This document shows, one piece after another, positions 15,855 to 22,916 of a DNA stretch of 30,445 bases. The notes beneath the pieces were generated by a model. It saw only the letters and a program-made list of their open reading frames with translations. It made no database searches and was not told the origin of the DNA. Position 1 is the stretch's first letter; each line of letters opens with the position of its first letter. A program made the position numbers and the translations under genes. The stretch is taken from IMG/VR virus record IMGVR_UViG_3300035698_020642, positions 1 to 30,445 of that record. One strand, 5' to 3'. The DNA is from a virus.

Positions 15855-16432
15855 CACCGATCCGCCGCAGCCAGGCGCGCGTGCCAACCGGCAATGCGCG
15901 TCACATAGGTCAGCGTCTCATTGGCATGTCGGCCAGTGATCCGCGACAGGCACGGTGCAATCTGTGGCCAGTGCCGCGCGTTGTCGCAGGCGCGCTGCGC
16001 GTTCAAGATATTGCCCAGCCCTGCGTTATAGCTCGCCATAGCGAGGTCGTGCTTATCGAGAAGCGGACGGTTCAAATACCATTGCCGCCTGAGCCCTGCC
16101 ATATAGTAGGCACCCGCTTCAATGGCGAAGCGCGCTTGATGAGGGGAAACGCCACGCGGATAACCGAGACGACGCACAGTCTCTTCCCAAGTAGCTGGCA
16201 TGAACTGTGCGAGCCCTCGCGCCCCTACCGGCGAAACAGCGGCCGGATCAAGACGGCTTTCCTGATAGAGCTGCGCCTTCCACCAACGCGCGTCCGGCAG
16301 GTCAGGCCACCATCGCTTAACGGCCTGATCAATAGCAGCATCGTAGCTGCTAGGTAACGAAGGCCGCGCCCAGGTAGAAGACGGCAACAACGCGCAGACC
16401 GTGATAGAGAGCAAGAGCAATAGGGTCTTCAT
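15854..16432 (-). CDS. Lytic transglycosylase endolysin with export signal
   Basis: This 192-residue protein has GGGAG eight bases before the ATG. An N-terminal signal (MKTLLLLLSITVCALLPSSTWA) is followed by an SLT/lysozyme-like domain: QLYQESRLDPAAVSPVGARGLAQFMPATW, with likely catalytic Glu58, and later LAMASYNAGLGNI. Such enzymes cleave the glycan strands of peptidoglycan. The signal peptide means export by Sec rather than release through holin holes. It overlaps the holin-like gene by 83 bases and is followed by both spanins, so it is the endolysin of this phage. Confidence 0.88.
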   Translation of the reverse strand: MKTLLLLLSITVCALLPSSTWARPSLPSSYDAAIDQAVKRWWPDLPDARWWKAQLYQESRLDPAAVSPVGARGLAQFMPATWEETVRRLGYPRGVSPHQARFAIEAGAYYMAGLRRQWYLNRPLLDKHDLAMASYNAGLGNILNAQRACDNARHWPQIAPCLSRITGRHANETLTYVTRIAGWHARLAAADR

Positions 16433-16571
16433 GAATTTTCTCCCAAACGTCTTTTTTGAAGCTCAGCCCTAGCGTCCAATCGAACCAACGCAGGAGCGCC
16501 ATCGCCAACACGACGGTGACAGCTAGATAGGTCAGGCTGATGATAAAACTGAGAAGTGCAAAGTCGGTCAC
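16350..16571 (-). CDS. Small two-helix membrane protein, possible holin or pinholin
   Basis: This 73-residue protein starts at a GTG (an ATG two bases earlier runs straight into a stop), with AAGGA about ten bases upstream. Two hydrophobic segments are clear: residues 5-30 (LLSFIISLTYLAVTVVLAMALL) and 52-72 (ALALYHGLRVVAVFYLGAAF), joined by a charged loop. It is the first gene of the late operon and overlaps the endolysin gene. With a signal-bearing endolysin, a hole-forming or membrane-depolarising role is likely. No named holin family was recognised. Confidence 0.6.
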   Translation of the reverse strand: MTDFALLSFIISLTYLAVTVVLAMALLRWFDWTLGLSFKKDVWEKIHEDPIALALYHGLRVVAVFYLGAAFVT

Positions 16572-16667
16572 ATCCGGTTTTCCTTGTGGTCAGAGGTCGG
16601 CTTGCAGTCGCGACAAAGCTGCCGCAGTGTTAGCCTTCAACTTGATTGGAAATCCCGAAATTCGTAA

Positions 16668-16685
16668 CCCCGACAAATGTCGGGG
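16668..16685. promoter_or_regulatory. Palindrome CCCCGACA-AA-TGTCGGGG, candidate late activator site
   Basis: This perfect 8-bp inverted repeat with a 2-base centre lies five bases after the Mor gene stop and about 100 bases before the holin-like start. It shares its seven inner arm bases with the site at 9940-9955. On the transcribed strand it is followed by TTACGAATTT, so a weak terminator for the early operon is possible. The matched copy before the capsid operon favours a binding site. Confidence 0.55.
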
Positions 16686-16689
16686 CTAG

Positions 16690-17070
16690 TTAGAACAGGT
16701 CGTCTTGATTGCTGTTCTTTGCCAGCTTGGCGGCTACGCGCTCGACCGTGCGAGTGTGTACGCCTACGCCGCGTGCGGCCTCGCTGTGTGACACATGTTT
16801 GTCCAGCAACTCTGCAACGCGACGGCGGCGCTGTGCTGGACCAGCTGTCTCAGCCATCGGCACCATCACATTCCCGCTTCCTATTGCGTTGCAAATTGCC
16901 TTCGCTTTGTCAAACCCCACAAGCTCAGCGAGGCGATGCCCCGATTTTAACGTTGCCGGAAAATAGAGAACGCGCCCCCCCCATTCCGCCGCTACCAAAT
17001 CGGCGGCAGATTGGCCCGCGACTTCAGTGATGCGGGCGAGCAGTTCGGGTTGGGTGCGGGCGGTTGGCAT
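16690..17070 (-). CDS. mor: Mor/C-family transcription activator
   Basis: This 126-residue protein is built as in Mu Mor and C: an N-terminal helical part (ELLARITEVAGQSAADLVAAEWGG), a central strand and turn (GRVLYFPATLKSGHRLAELVGFDKAKAICNAIG), then a C-terminal helix-turn-helix (VAELLDKHVSHSEAARGVGVHTRTVERVAAKL). It is the last gene of the early block and sits just before the late operon, as in Mu, where Mor switches on middle or late transcription. Only one Mor/C-type gene is visible, so it may do both jobs here. Two matching palindromes downstream are candidate sites. Confidence 0.88.
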   Translation of the reverse strand: MPTARTQPELLARITEVAGQSAADLVAAEWGGRVLYFPATLKSGHRLAELVGFDKAKAICNAIGSGNVMVPMAETAGPAQRRRRVAELLDKHVSHSEAARGVGVHTRTVERVAAKLAKNSNQDDLF

Positions 17071-17074
17071 TGGT

Positions 17075-17830
17075 CTACTTCAGCAACGCAGTCGGTGTAC
17101 TGCCACGGCTCAAAGGCGCGCGAACATCCACATCTTGGCCAGCGCGGGCTCCGTCCCACCGGGCTTGATCTCGAAAAGCCCCGTTGGTTTTGGCCAAGCT
17201 GCGAGCAGCCCCGCCCACCGCAAAACCGTTTTCCTCCGCCATGCTCTCCATCAAAGTGTTGAGTGCATTTTGGACTTCAGGTATTCGACGTTCCGCATTT
17301 GAGCCGTAACGATGCCACAACCCATCATAAAGGTGCCGCGAAACGCTGTAGGAAAATCCCTCTTGAAACGCTTTGATCGCCAACGCCTTAGTCCGTGGTT
17401 TTCGACGGCGCCTATATGTCTCAGTTGACCGGAAATCACGTTGCGCTTCTATTGTCGCAGCCACCAAGACCGAATGAACATACTCCGCCACAACCAAATC
17501 ATTCTTTCTACCGAAAAACATGATTGACCGACGGCCCTCATCATCGTGAGAAAACAACAACACGCAATCTGCGAACACCGCCGTCGCCTTCCAAATTCTT
17601 TCTAGAGGCGAGCGCTTGCCAATGCGCTCACTCAGGAAATCGAAATCTGCCTGGACGAGTTCCGCTTCGGTTAGGCCGTGTCGAGATAATAGTTCTGCGG
17701 CTTTGTCAGCAGCAGCCATCGCCTCGGCTTCAGTGCACCCGTTCATTTTTGTTTTTTGTCGAAGAGCATGGATGAGTGTTTTGATACGTTCGACATCACT
17801 TTCCGATCTACTCGTTTCCATCAAGCTCAC
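17075..17830 (-). CDS. DUF2786 domain protein
   Basis: This protein has 251 residues from a GTG that overlaps the upstream stop (GTGA); an ATG three codons later is an alternative. The N-terminal 45 residues match DUF2786 (ERIKTLIHALRQKTKMNGCTEAEAMAAADKAAELLSRHGLTEAEL). The rest (ERIWKATAVFADCVLLFSHDDEGRRSIMFFGRKNDLVVAEYV, then AFQEGFSYSV) fits the domain that often accompanies it in phage proteins. Function is unknown. It is common in the early region of alphaproteobacterial phages and lies just before mor. Confidence 0.8.
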   Translation of the reverse strand: MSLMETSRSESDVERIKTLIHALRQKTKMNGCTEAEAMAAADKAAELLSRHGLTEAELVQADFDFLSERIGKRSPLERIWKATAVFADCVLLFSHDDEGRRSIMFFGRKNDLVVAEYVHSVLVAATIEAQRDFRSTETYRRRRKPRTKALAIKAFQEGFSYSVSRHLYDGLWHRYGSNAERRIPEVQNALNTLMESMAEENGFAVGGAARSLAKTNGAFRDQARWDGARAGQDVDVRAPLSRGSTPTALLK

Positions 17831-18003
17831 CCTCGGCCTTCCATTAGGACGGCAGTGATGGCTTCTTGCATTCGGTCTCTGTCGATGTTCACACCCTTGA
17901 GACAGACGAGGATGCGAGCCTCCGCAATCATTTCATCGGTAAAGGAGGCCGCGAATTTCGAGACCGCTGACGTAGAAGGCGCGTTGTTCTGGTTTCTATC
18001 CAT
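17827..18003 (-). CDS. Small early protein, 58 residues
   Basis: The ATG at 18003 lies within the last codons of the upstream gene, and the stop TGA overlaps the GTG start of the DUF2786 gene, so the frame fills the space exactly. GGAAAG precedes the start by nine bases. The protein is polar with one Cys (MDRNQNNAPSTSAVSKF at the start; LVCLKGVNIDRDRMQEAIT later) and a likely C-terminal helix. No domain is recognised. Support comes from the overlap pattern that runs through the whole early operon. Confidence 0.6.
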   Translation of the reverse strand: MDRNQNNAPSTSAVSKFAASFTDEMIAEARILVCLKGVNIDRDRMQEAITAVLMEGRG

Positions 18004-18298
18004 GGTTTTTTACTTTCCGAAAAAAGGGCTCTGCATTAGTCAGCGCGACCAGGCACCCAAGCCTGGCGTTGAAAATCATCCTCAACCGCCAACCGTCTAG
18101 AAGCACCATCACTGGATAGCGATCTCTGTAGGGTTGCTCATAGGCGGCGGCAGATGCGATCAGTTTTGCCTCGAGCGCATCAACCTGTTTGTTTGTCAGG
18201 CAGACACCGCAGGCGCTGGCGCTCTTTTGAAATTTCTGGCGGCACAGAGCCTTTGTACCTTCCAGCACATGAGGCCGTGGAGTGGGAGGCACGATCAT
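17996..18298 (-). CDS. Hypothetical early phage protein, 100 residues
   Basis: This protein has 100 residues from the ATG at 18298, which overlaps the stop of the zinc-cluster gene (ATGA); the longer open frame upstream is not needed. Three cysteines lie near residues 19-32 (CRQKFQKSASACGVC). A helix (LTNKQVDALEAKLIASAAAYEQPYRD) and a compact end (VMVLLDGWRLRMIFNARLGCLVAL) follow. Tight coupling to both neighbours suggests co-expression with the zinc protein. Function not recognised. Confidence 0.65.
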   Translation of the reverse strand: MIVPPTPRPHVLEGTKALCRQKFQKSASACGVCLTNKQVDALEAKLIASAAAYEQPYRDRYPVMVLLDGWRLRMIFNARLGCLVALTNAEPFFRKVKNHG

Positions 18299-18660
18299 TG
18301 GATCACCCCGAAACAATCTGTAGTCGAACACCGCGCGTGCAAATGACCATTGCAGCGGGTGAACGCGAAGCTGATCGTTCCCCCCTCGCACATTGGGCAA
18401 GGCACCTCACCCGTGTCGCCGGGATCACCTGGACCGATAAGGCCCAGAACTTTGACAAACATCTCCCACGACGCTTCTGCCTCCGCTGCGCCTTTCCTAA
18501 CCTCGGCCGCGTCGAATTCAACACGCAGTGAACATTTGCCTTCAGGGTTTCGAAGACACGCGAGTACGTTGCCATGCACTTTGCGAATATCTAGACCAGC
18601 TTTGCACTCCGGCCCATTGTCGTAGTCGTAGTGTCGGCAGCTCCCGGTGCGCGCGCTCAT
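18295..18660 (-). CDS. Small protein with two likely zinc clusters
   Basis: This 121-residue protein's ATG overlaps the GemA stop (ATGA). The first cluster is formed by Cys8, Cys19 and the cysteines of LACLRNPEGKC (CRHY...ECKAGLD pattern). The second is a C-terminal zinc ribbon (VPCPMC, then CNGHLHARC and CFGVI). The layout is seen in a common family of small phage proteins of unknown role, probably binding nucleic acid or a protein partner. A helical linker (EVRKGAAEAEASWEMFVKV) joins the two parts. Confidence 0.7.
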   Translation of the reverse strand: MSARTGSCRHYDYDNGPECKAGLDIRKVHGNVLACLRNPEGKCSLRVEFDAAEVRKGAAEAEASWEMFVKVLGLIGPGDPGDTGEVPCPMCEGGTISFAFTRCNGHLHARCSTTDCFGVIQ

Positions 18661-19289
18661 GGCCGTGCCAACTTCTTCAGCGCATGAAGCCTGTAGGCCA
18701 TACGGCGCGCGAGACCATGCGCTTCCTCAACATCCAACACCGAGCAGCGATCCATCTCGAGCGAGAAACCTTCCGCGCCTCCGTCTAAGATTTTGAGCTT
18801 TCTGTAAATGGCAATGCACACAGCGCGCTTGGCTGCTAGGCCCGGATCTACGTCACCGGGCTGCGCGTCCAAATGCAAACCCTCGCGCTTGCACCATGCC
18901 TTCAGCGCCTCGACAACGCTGTTCGCTTGGCTGGGTGAAAGCCAAAGCATCTTCTCAACACCAGTCTGACCTTTGACAAATGCATCAAGCGCACTGTCTT
19001 GTCGGTCAGAGACTGCAGCGAGCATCCATAAATCAATCCATAGCGCCACGATCAAAGCGGCCTGGCCATGTTTGGCCTCCGCGCTTGCACGGCTCCTCGG
19101 CTGGAAACCACCGCCCTTCATCTTTGCGACGACTTGTTCCAGTTGCACTTCGTTCATATCGCCACACGAGCTTAAGCCGGTGGCATTTTTCAGCAGGGCT
19201 CGGTAGGTCTCATCGTCAAGTTGCATTTCTCGCTGGGCGACATGGATCAGGCGAATGAGCCGTGTCCGAGGATCAATTAAAGCACTCAT
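18657..19289 (-). CDS. gemA: GemA/Gp16 family regulatory protein (DUF1018)
   Basis: This 210-residue protein has AAGGAG before the ATG. The DUF1018 signature occupies residues 8-60: RLIRLIHVAQREMQLDDETYRALL, then the short TGLSSCGDMNEVQLEQVVAKMKG. The long C-terminal helical half (VEALKAWCKREGL) is typical of the larger members. In Mu the homologue GemA alters host gene expression and DNA supercoiling. It sits late in the early operon, as expected. Confidence 0.88.
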   Translation of the reverse strand: MSALIDPRTRLIRLIHVAQREMQLDDETYRALLKNATGLSSCGDMNEVQLEQVVAKMKGGGFQPRSRASAEAKHGQAALIVALWIDLWMLAAVSDRQDSALDAFVKGQTGVEKMLWLSPSQANSVVEALKAWCKREGLHLDAQPGDVDPGLAAKRAVCIAIYRKLKILDGGAEGFSLEMDRCSVLDVEEAHGLARRMAYRLHALKKLARP

Positions 19290-19309
19290 GAATTTATCTC
19301 CTTGGGGGG

Positions 19310-19681
19310 TTAGAGATTGGAAACAGGGAACTCCATAGCGGCAGTGCGAAGGACCGAACGTCCAAGCACAGTCAGAGCGTCAGTTGGCTGGAGCACGCAG
19401 CTGAAACCGCCGTCGGCCTTGTCATTAAATTGCTGGGTCAGTTCGTGGGGACGCACATTCAGCGCAGCACATGCGTCCAGGCAAAGCCGGTGCAGCTCTA
19501 CTCCAGCGGCCCGGCTGTTGGTTGGCGAAACCGCACCCTTGTTGAAGTGCCCGTGACAGAGCGTGTCAGTGCCCGCCAGCCACGAAGCAACGAAGGCCGC
19601 GCGAGCGTCACCCTTCAGCACATTGCGAAGCGGAGCCGTCGTCCAAAGCAAATCGCTCAAGGCTAATTCATGAGGCGTCAT
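19310..19681 (-). CDS. Hypothetical early phage protein, 123 residues
   Basis: This protein has 123 residues from the ATG at 19681 (MTPHELALSDLLW), with GGAGGGGG upstream; the frame is open for 23 more codons into the GapR-like gene, but these are Arg-rich and out of character. It overlaps the GapR-like gene by 14 bases. Helical stretches (RAAFVASWLAG, AAGVELHRLCLDACAALNVRPHELTQQF) are visible and no catalytic motif was found. Function unknown. Confidence 0.6.
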   Translation of the reverse strand: MTPHELALSDLLWTTAPLRNVLKGDARAAFVASWLAGTDTLCHGHFNKGAVSPTNSRAAGVELHRLCLDACAALNVRPHELTQQFNDKADGGFSCVLQPTDALTVLGRSVLRTAAMEFPVSNL

Positions 19682-19988
19682 CTTCTTTTGCCCCCTCCTG
19701 TGCGCGCGCACGCGTAGCATTTTTCGTGCCAGTCTTCTTTCTGGCGCCACTTAGTGCGTTTTCATATAGCTCAATCATGACATCCGTCTCTTGCAGCTCA
19801 GCCGTATCTTGCTTGCGCCGGTTGGCAACAATTCTCATGATCTTCGTGTCGAAACCGTTGCCTTTTGCCTCCGCATAGATTTCTGACTTATCGCCATTCA
19901 GCGCGTCGATTTCTTCTTGCACGCGTTCCAGCCGCTCGAAGAAAGCCCGGAGCTGCCCATGGGGCAAATTGTGGCCGATCTTGCTCAT
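19668..19988 (-). CDS. GapR-like nucleoid protein (DUF2312)
   Basis: This 106-residue protein's ATG overlaps the upstream stop (ATGA). The DUF2312 core is nearly complete: LRAFFERLERVQEEIDALNGDKSEIYAEAKGNGFDTKIMRIVANRRKQD, followed by LQETDVMIELYENAL. The host homologue GapR of Caulobacter binds overtwisted, AT-rich DNA ahead of replication and transcription. The Lys/Arg/Ala-rich C-terminus goes beyond the usual domain. A copy in the early operon of a replicative transposing phage could help DNA topology or act on the host nucleoid; that part is inference. Confidence 0.85.
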   Translation of the reverse strand: MSKIGHNLPHGQLRAFFERLERVQEEIDALNGDKSEIYAEAKGNGFDTKIMRIVANRRKQDTAELQETDVMIELYENALSGARKKTGTKNATRARAQEGAKEDDAS

Positions 19989-20188
19989 GCGTCACCTCCG
20001 ATTTCATCGCTCGGTTTCTGCTTTGTCGGCCCCGCCTCTTTTGGCTCGGCCTCCTCGCAACGTGTTTTTCCCCAGATAAGGCGGGCTGCTGACAACGCAC
20101 CTTTTTTTGACCGTCCCGGAACCTCACCAACAAAAGCTCCTCCGCTGTCAGTGATGGTGAAAAGATCGCTAGGTTTTTTCTTGCCCAT
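19985..20188 (-). CDS. Small hypothetical early protein, 67 residues
   Basis: This protein has 67 residues from the ATG at 20188 (MGKKKPSDLFTITDSGGAF), with GGAG about eight bases upstream; it ends in an ATGA overlap with the GapR-like gene. The N-terminal half may form a small beta unit (LFTITDSGGAFVGEV) and the C-terminal half is charged and probably disordered. No family recognised. Confidence 0.6.
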   Translation of the reverse strand: MGKKKPSDLFTITDSGGAFVGEVPGRSKKGALSAARLIWGKTRCEEAEPKEAGPTKQKPSDEIGGDA

Positions 20189-20193
20189 GTCGA

Positions 20194-20853
20194 TCACTCC
20201 GCCGCAACGCGTGGTGCGCGAGCAGATGCAATATCGATGGTGACGTTTTCCCAACTGCCGGTCGGAGAGGCCCGCCGGTAGAAGCGCAAATACTGCTTGG
20301 AGCCATAAACGCGGATGCTGTCGGAAATGGCTTGCATAGCCTTCTCCCAGCGCGGGTCTTCGATCTTCACATTGCGAAGCGAAAAGATTGCCTCCCGATT
20401 GACCAACCCTTGGCTGCGTGGCTCGAAGGCGTGATCAACCAGCGCACGAATTTCGTCGCGCGAACCTTCGGACCATTCAGCAATGCACTCGTCAATCAAG
20501 TCCTTGGCAATTTGCAGTTCCGGCCCGAAACTGATTTGATCAGCTATCGCGACCTGGACCTTTAGGCAGCCATCGAAGCTGGTGAAAGTCATGTTGCCTT
20601 TTTGACCGCCGCGCTTGGCACCATACTTCTCGCCAAGCAGCGCCAGAAAAGTTGCGATGTCGTCGACACAATGACCTTTGAAGCGCGCAATCTGAGCGCT
20701 CAAATCGTCCGCGTATCCCATCACTGTTCGAACGGTTTGGTCTTCTAACTCATGCTCCGGCTTCATCAATTTGGCAGGCACATGTCGGCCCTTGGCATCA
20801 ATAAAAAATTCGGCTCCATTGATCGTAATGGTGCCTGCTGTTTGATCGGTCAT
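20194..20853 (-). CDS. DUF3164 family protein
   Basis: This protein has 219 residues from the ATG at 20853, with GGAGGG seven bases upstream; the frame is open for 64 more codons, but these overlap another small gene and look non-coding. The DUF3164 pattern is plain: GAEFFIDAKGRHVPAKLMKPEHELEDQTVRTVMGYADDL, then YGAKRGGQKGNMTFTSFDGCLKVQVAIAD and RVYGSKQYLRFYRR. The family is widespread in early regions of Mu-like phages; its biochemical role is not established. Confidence 0.88.
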   Translation of the reverse strand: MTDQTAGTITINGAEFFIDAKGRHVPAKLMKPEHELEDQTVRTVMGYADDLSAQIARFKGHCVDDIATFLALLGEKYGAKRGGQKGNMTFTSFDGCLKVQVAIADQISFGPELQIAKDLIDECIAEWSEGSRDEIRALVDHAFEPRSQGLVNREAIFSLRNVKIEDPRWEKAMQAISDSIRVYGSKQYLRFYRRASPTGSWENVTIDIASARAPRVAAE

Positions 20854-21068
20854 TTGCTGACCCTCCGTCCTGTTGATTTCGTGCAAATCCCTATGGACGA
20901 ACCGACCAGATCGGCTTGCCTCTGTTGTTGGTGCATCTGTTCGTGCTTCAACTCCCGCGCTTCGAGGCGCGCGCCACTCCATTTCCAATAGCGCGTCCTC
21001 GCGCTCTGCCAGGCAAAGTGCGAGAGCAAAACAACGGCTCGCCACAATTCACGTTTATGAGTTCGCAT
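20850..21068 (-). CDS. Small basic early protein, 72 residues
   Basis: The ATG at 21068 has AAGGAG eight bases upstream, and the stop overlaps the DUF3164 start (ATGA), so both ends are supported. The sequence is strongly basic with a short hydrophobic patch (RAVVLLSHFAW) and a Gln/His-rich middle (LKHEQMHQQQRQ). No domain recognised. It overlaps the preceding gene by 14 bases. Confidence 0.6.
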   Translation of the reverse strand: MRTHKRELWRAVVLLSHFAWQSARTRYWKWSGARLEARELKHEQMHQQQRQADLVGSSIGICTKSTGRRVSK

Positions 21069-21384
21069 CTGCGCTCTCCTTTGATAAAAATCCAATGGCG
21101 TTCAAAAGCTGAGACAATTGTTCGAGGGTCTGGTCAGCGCCTGCTTTCAGCTGCGCGTTTTCTCCCTCATCGCCGAGGCGTTTAATTTGGTGAAGCAGCA
21201 ACGCAGTGACCGAGAGCGCTTCTGTAAAATTGACCACGGCCGCTGCTAACGCCGTCACCTCATTAGTGGAGACCATCGTCGCGCGCCAGTTGCCTTGCAT
21301 GATGATCGCAGTCGCCACTTCGACAACGTCGACGGGTGCTCCCGTGCTCCCTCCCGTCGACGGGCTCCGCGCGCCGCCAATCAT
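21055..21384 (-). CDS. Hypothetical early protein, 109 residues
   Basis: The start is coupled to the upstream stop (ATGA at 21384). After a Gly/Ser-rich beginning the protein is largely helical and hydrophobic (VEVATAIIMQG, EVTALAAAVVNFTEALSVTALLLHQI), then LEQLSQLLNAIGFLS. The two strong helices might pack as a coiled coil rather than cross the membrane. Function unknown. Confidence 0.6.
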   Translation of the reverse strand: MIGGARSPSTGGSTGAPVDVVEVATAIIMQGNWRATMVSTNEVTALAAAVVNFTEALSVTALLLHQIKRLGDEGENAQLKAGADQTLEQLSQLLNAIGFLSKESADANS

Positions 21385-21701
21385 GCTGTCACCAAATTTT
21401 GGGGCGAAAAAACCAGAGACATCGCATCGCCCACAATGTCATCCACGTCTAGGCTGGTGACCTGCAACTTTTCGGCATTGATGTGATCGCAAAGCGCCTG
21501 CACTTCGTCCGCATGAAGCGAGACCGGATGGTAAGGTGGTGCCAGCATAAATGTCTCTATTTTCAGATAGCCCGGCACTGACCTATCTACGAAACAGGTC
21601 GTTCCTTCGTCCGCGTAGAGGCACACATCACCGAGCCGTTTGTTCCAATCGCTTGGCACAGAAAAACGGACCCAACTGGTTTCTGATATTTGATAGATCA
21701 T
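21381..21701 (-). CDS. Hypothetical early protein, 106 residues
   Basis: The ATG overlaps the upstream stop (ATGA). The beginning, MIYQISETSWVRFSVPSDW, suggests a small beta-rich fold, followed by YADEGTTCFVDRSVPGYLKIETFML. A helix (HADEVQALCDHINAE) lies near the end. No known family recognised. Coding is supported by exact coupling to both neighbours. Confidence 0.62.
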   Translation of the reverse strand: MIYQISETSWVRFSVPSDWNKRLGDVCLYADEGTTCFVDRSVPGYLKIETFMLAPPYHPVSLHADEVQALCDHINAEKLQVTSLDVDDIVGDAMSLVFSPQNLVTA

Positions 21702-21904
21702 GCCTTGCCTCCAACAATTAGCTCGAGCTGCCGGGCCACGCGCCGGTTCGTCGGATTGACCTGTGCCATCTCCAACCGCTCAGCTTGATCCGCTAGGTCA
21801 CGAAGGTTCTGCAAAAAGATCGCCATGAAAGCGCCCTTCAACATGTCCGCGTCGCCGTGGGCTTTAAGCCTGTCGGCGAGGAGCCTCATATCTGTTGAGA
21901 TCAT
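21698..21904 (-). CDS. Small helical early protein, 68 residues
   Basis: The ATG overlaps the upstream stop (ATGA) and its own stop overlaps the next ATG. Nearly the whole chain is predicted helical (MRLLADRLKAHGDADMLKGAF, then LQNLRDLADQAERLEMAQ). No motif recognised; a helper or regulator binding a protein partner is possible but not shown. Confidence 0.6.
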   Translation of the reverse strand: MISTDMRLLADRLKAHGDADMLKGAFMAIFLQNLRDLADQAERLEMAQVNPTNRRVARQLELIVGGKA

Positions 21905-22287
21905 GACCCGGCTCCCTTCGCACGTTTGACTGTTTCCAATCGCGAGTTCGGGCAGCTATCTCTGCAAGCGTCAAACACGCGCTTGCGCAATGGGTTTTGG
22001 AAAGTCAGCGGCTTCGCTTGTTCGGAGATGCATCGCTGGCGCGGGATTTCTTCGAGCACCGGGCAGCTAACCATCGCCGCCATATAGTGGCCACTCACGA
22101 GCCCTTCTATTTTCACCATGTCGCCGGGGTAGGCGTTCCCCAAAACACGGCTCACGACGGTCGATGATACTTTGAGCGCGCGCGCAACTTTTGCCTGGCT
22201 TGCTTTGTCGCACTCCTCCGCAAGAACCAAAATCCAATCAGGCGCGGTTCCCCATGCTGTGATCGTCTTTTCTACAATCGGGGTCAT
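21901..22287 (-). CDS. Helix-turn-helix early protein, 128 residues
   Basis: The ATG overlaps the upstream stop (ATGA). Residues 20-55 form a likely helix-turn-helix (LAEECDKASQAKVARALKVSSTVVSRVLGNAYPGD). The rest carries several Cys (VSCPVLEEIPRQRC, FDACRDSCPN) that could bind a metal. Similar HTH proteins follow mu B in Mu-like phages of this group. It may regulate early transcription; the target is unknown. Confidence 0.72.
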   Translation of the reverse strand: MTPIVEKTITAWGTAPDWILVLAEECDKASQAKVARALKVSSTVVSRVLGNAYPGDMVKIEGLVSGHYMAAMVSCPVLEEIPRQRCISEQAKPLTFQNPLRKRVFDACRDSCPNSRLETVKRAKGAGS

Positions 22288-22916
22288 GCTGCACCGCCTC
22301 TCGCAAGCGGTGCCGTGCTGAACGCGATCTCTTCGCCGCTGTTCGGGTTGAAGAGCGAGCGGCTTTTGCTTCGAAGCACGGGCGTCTGTGGCCCGAGGTC
22401 ATCGACCAACAAATAGACGTGAAACCCATTGCTCGTCGGCGCGGTGCCGCGCTCACGGTCGGAGAGTTTCTTCACTACTCCAGCGGCACGGAGGCCGCGA
22501 ACATATTTCGCCGCATTGTCATATGCCGCTTGTTCGGGCTCGTTAACCTTAACGGAATAGGCCAGCAACTCACCAAGAGTGGCGCGACGCTTTATGCGCA
22601 ATGCGCGCCAGATACGTGTCCTGAGATTGTCAGGGTTTTTCCGCTCTGCGGTGAGCGGGCCTTGCGGTCCGCTGGTGTAACCACGCTTGTGTGCGGCTCT
22701 GCCCCTCGCCGTCACCTCATAACAACCGGCGCTTCTACGAACGGCATAGCCGTCGGTGATGAGGCGGCAGATACAAGAGGTGATTTTCCGACGCGGCACC
22801 TTCGGCAAATAGACGTCCAGGTGATCAAGCGTGAGGCTCTCATTTCGATCAGCGAGCGCAGCCAAGACCTGCGCGCCCGCATTCCTACCGGTTGATTTTT
22901 GTGTTGCTTTTTTCAT
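22284..22916 (-). CDS. Early protein with two winged-helix-like segments
   Basis: This 210-residue protein's ATG overlaps the MuB stop (ATGA). Two repeated segments read as winged helices: VLAALADRNESLTLDHLDVYLPKVPRRKITSCICRLITDGYAVRR (residues about 18-62) and RTRIWRALRIKRRATLGELLAYS to VRGLRAAGVVKKLS (about 99-150). The C-terminus (PVLRSKSRSLFNPNSGEEI) resembles a conserved short tail. It is probably a DNA-binding early regulator or transposition helper; the role is not known. Confidence 0.7.
   Translation of the reverse strand: MKKATQKSTGRNAGAQVLAALADRNESLTLDHLDVYLPKVPRRKITSCICRLITDGYAVRRSAGCYEVTARGRAAHKRGYTSGPQGPLTAERKNPDNLRTRIWRALRIKRRATLGELLAYSVKVNEPEQAAYDNAAKYVRGLRAAGVVKKLSDRERGTAPTSNGFHVYLLVDDLGPQTPVLRSKSRSLFNPNSGEEIAFSTAPLARGGAA

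Noticed and set aside
16668-16685. Simple intrinsic terminator for the early operon
   Set aside because: The stem is followed by TTACGAATTT rather than a T-run, and the same arms recur before the capsid operon; kept only as a secondary reading.
20873-21112. Plus-strand 79-codon frame opposite the small basic gene
   Set aside because: The minus-strand gene has a Shine-Dalgarno and couples to both neighbours; this frame has neither.
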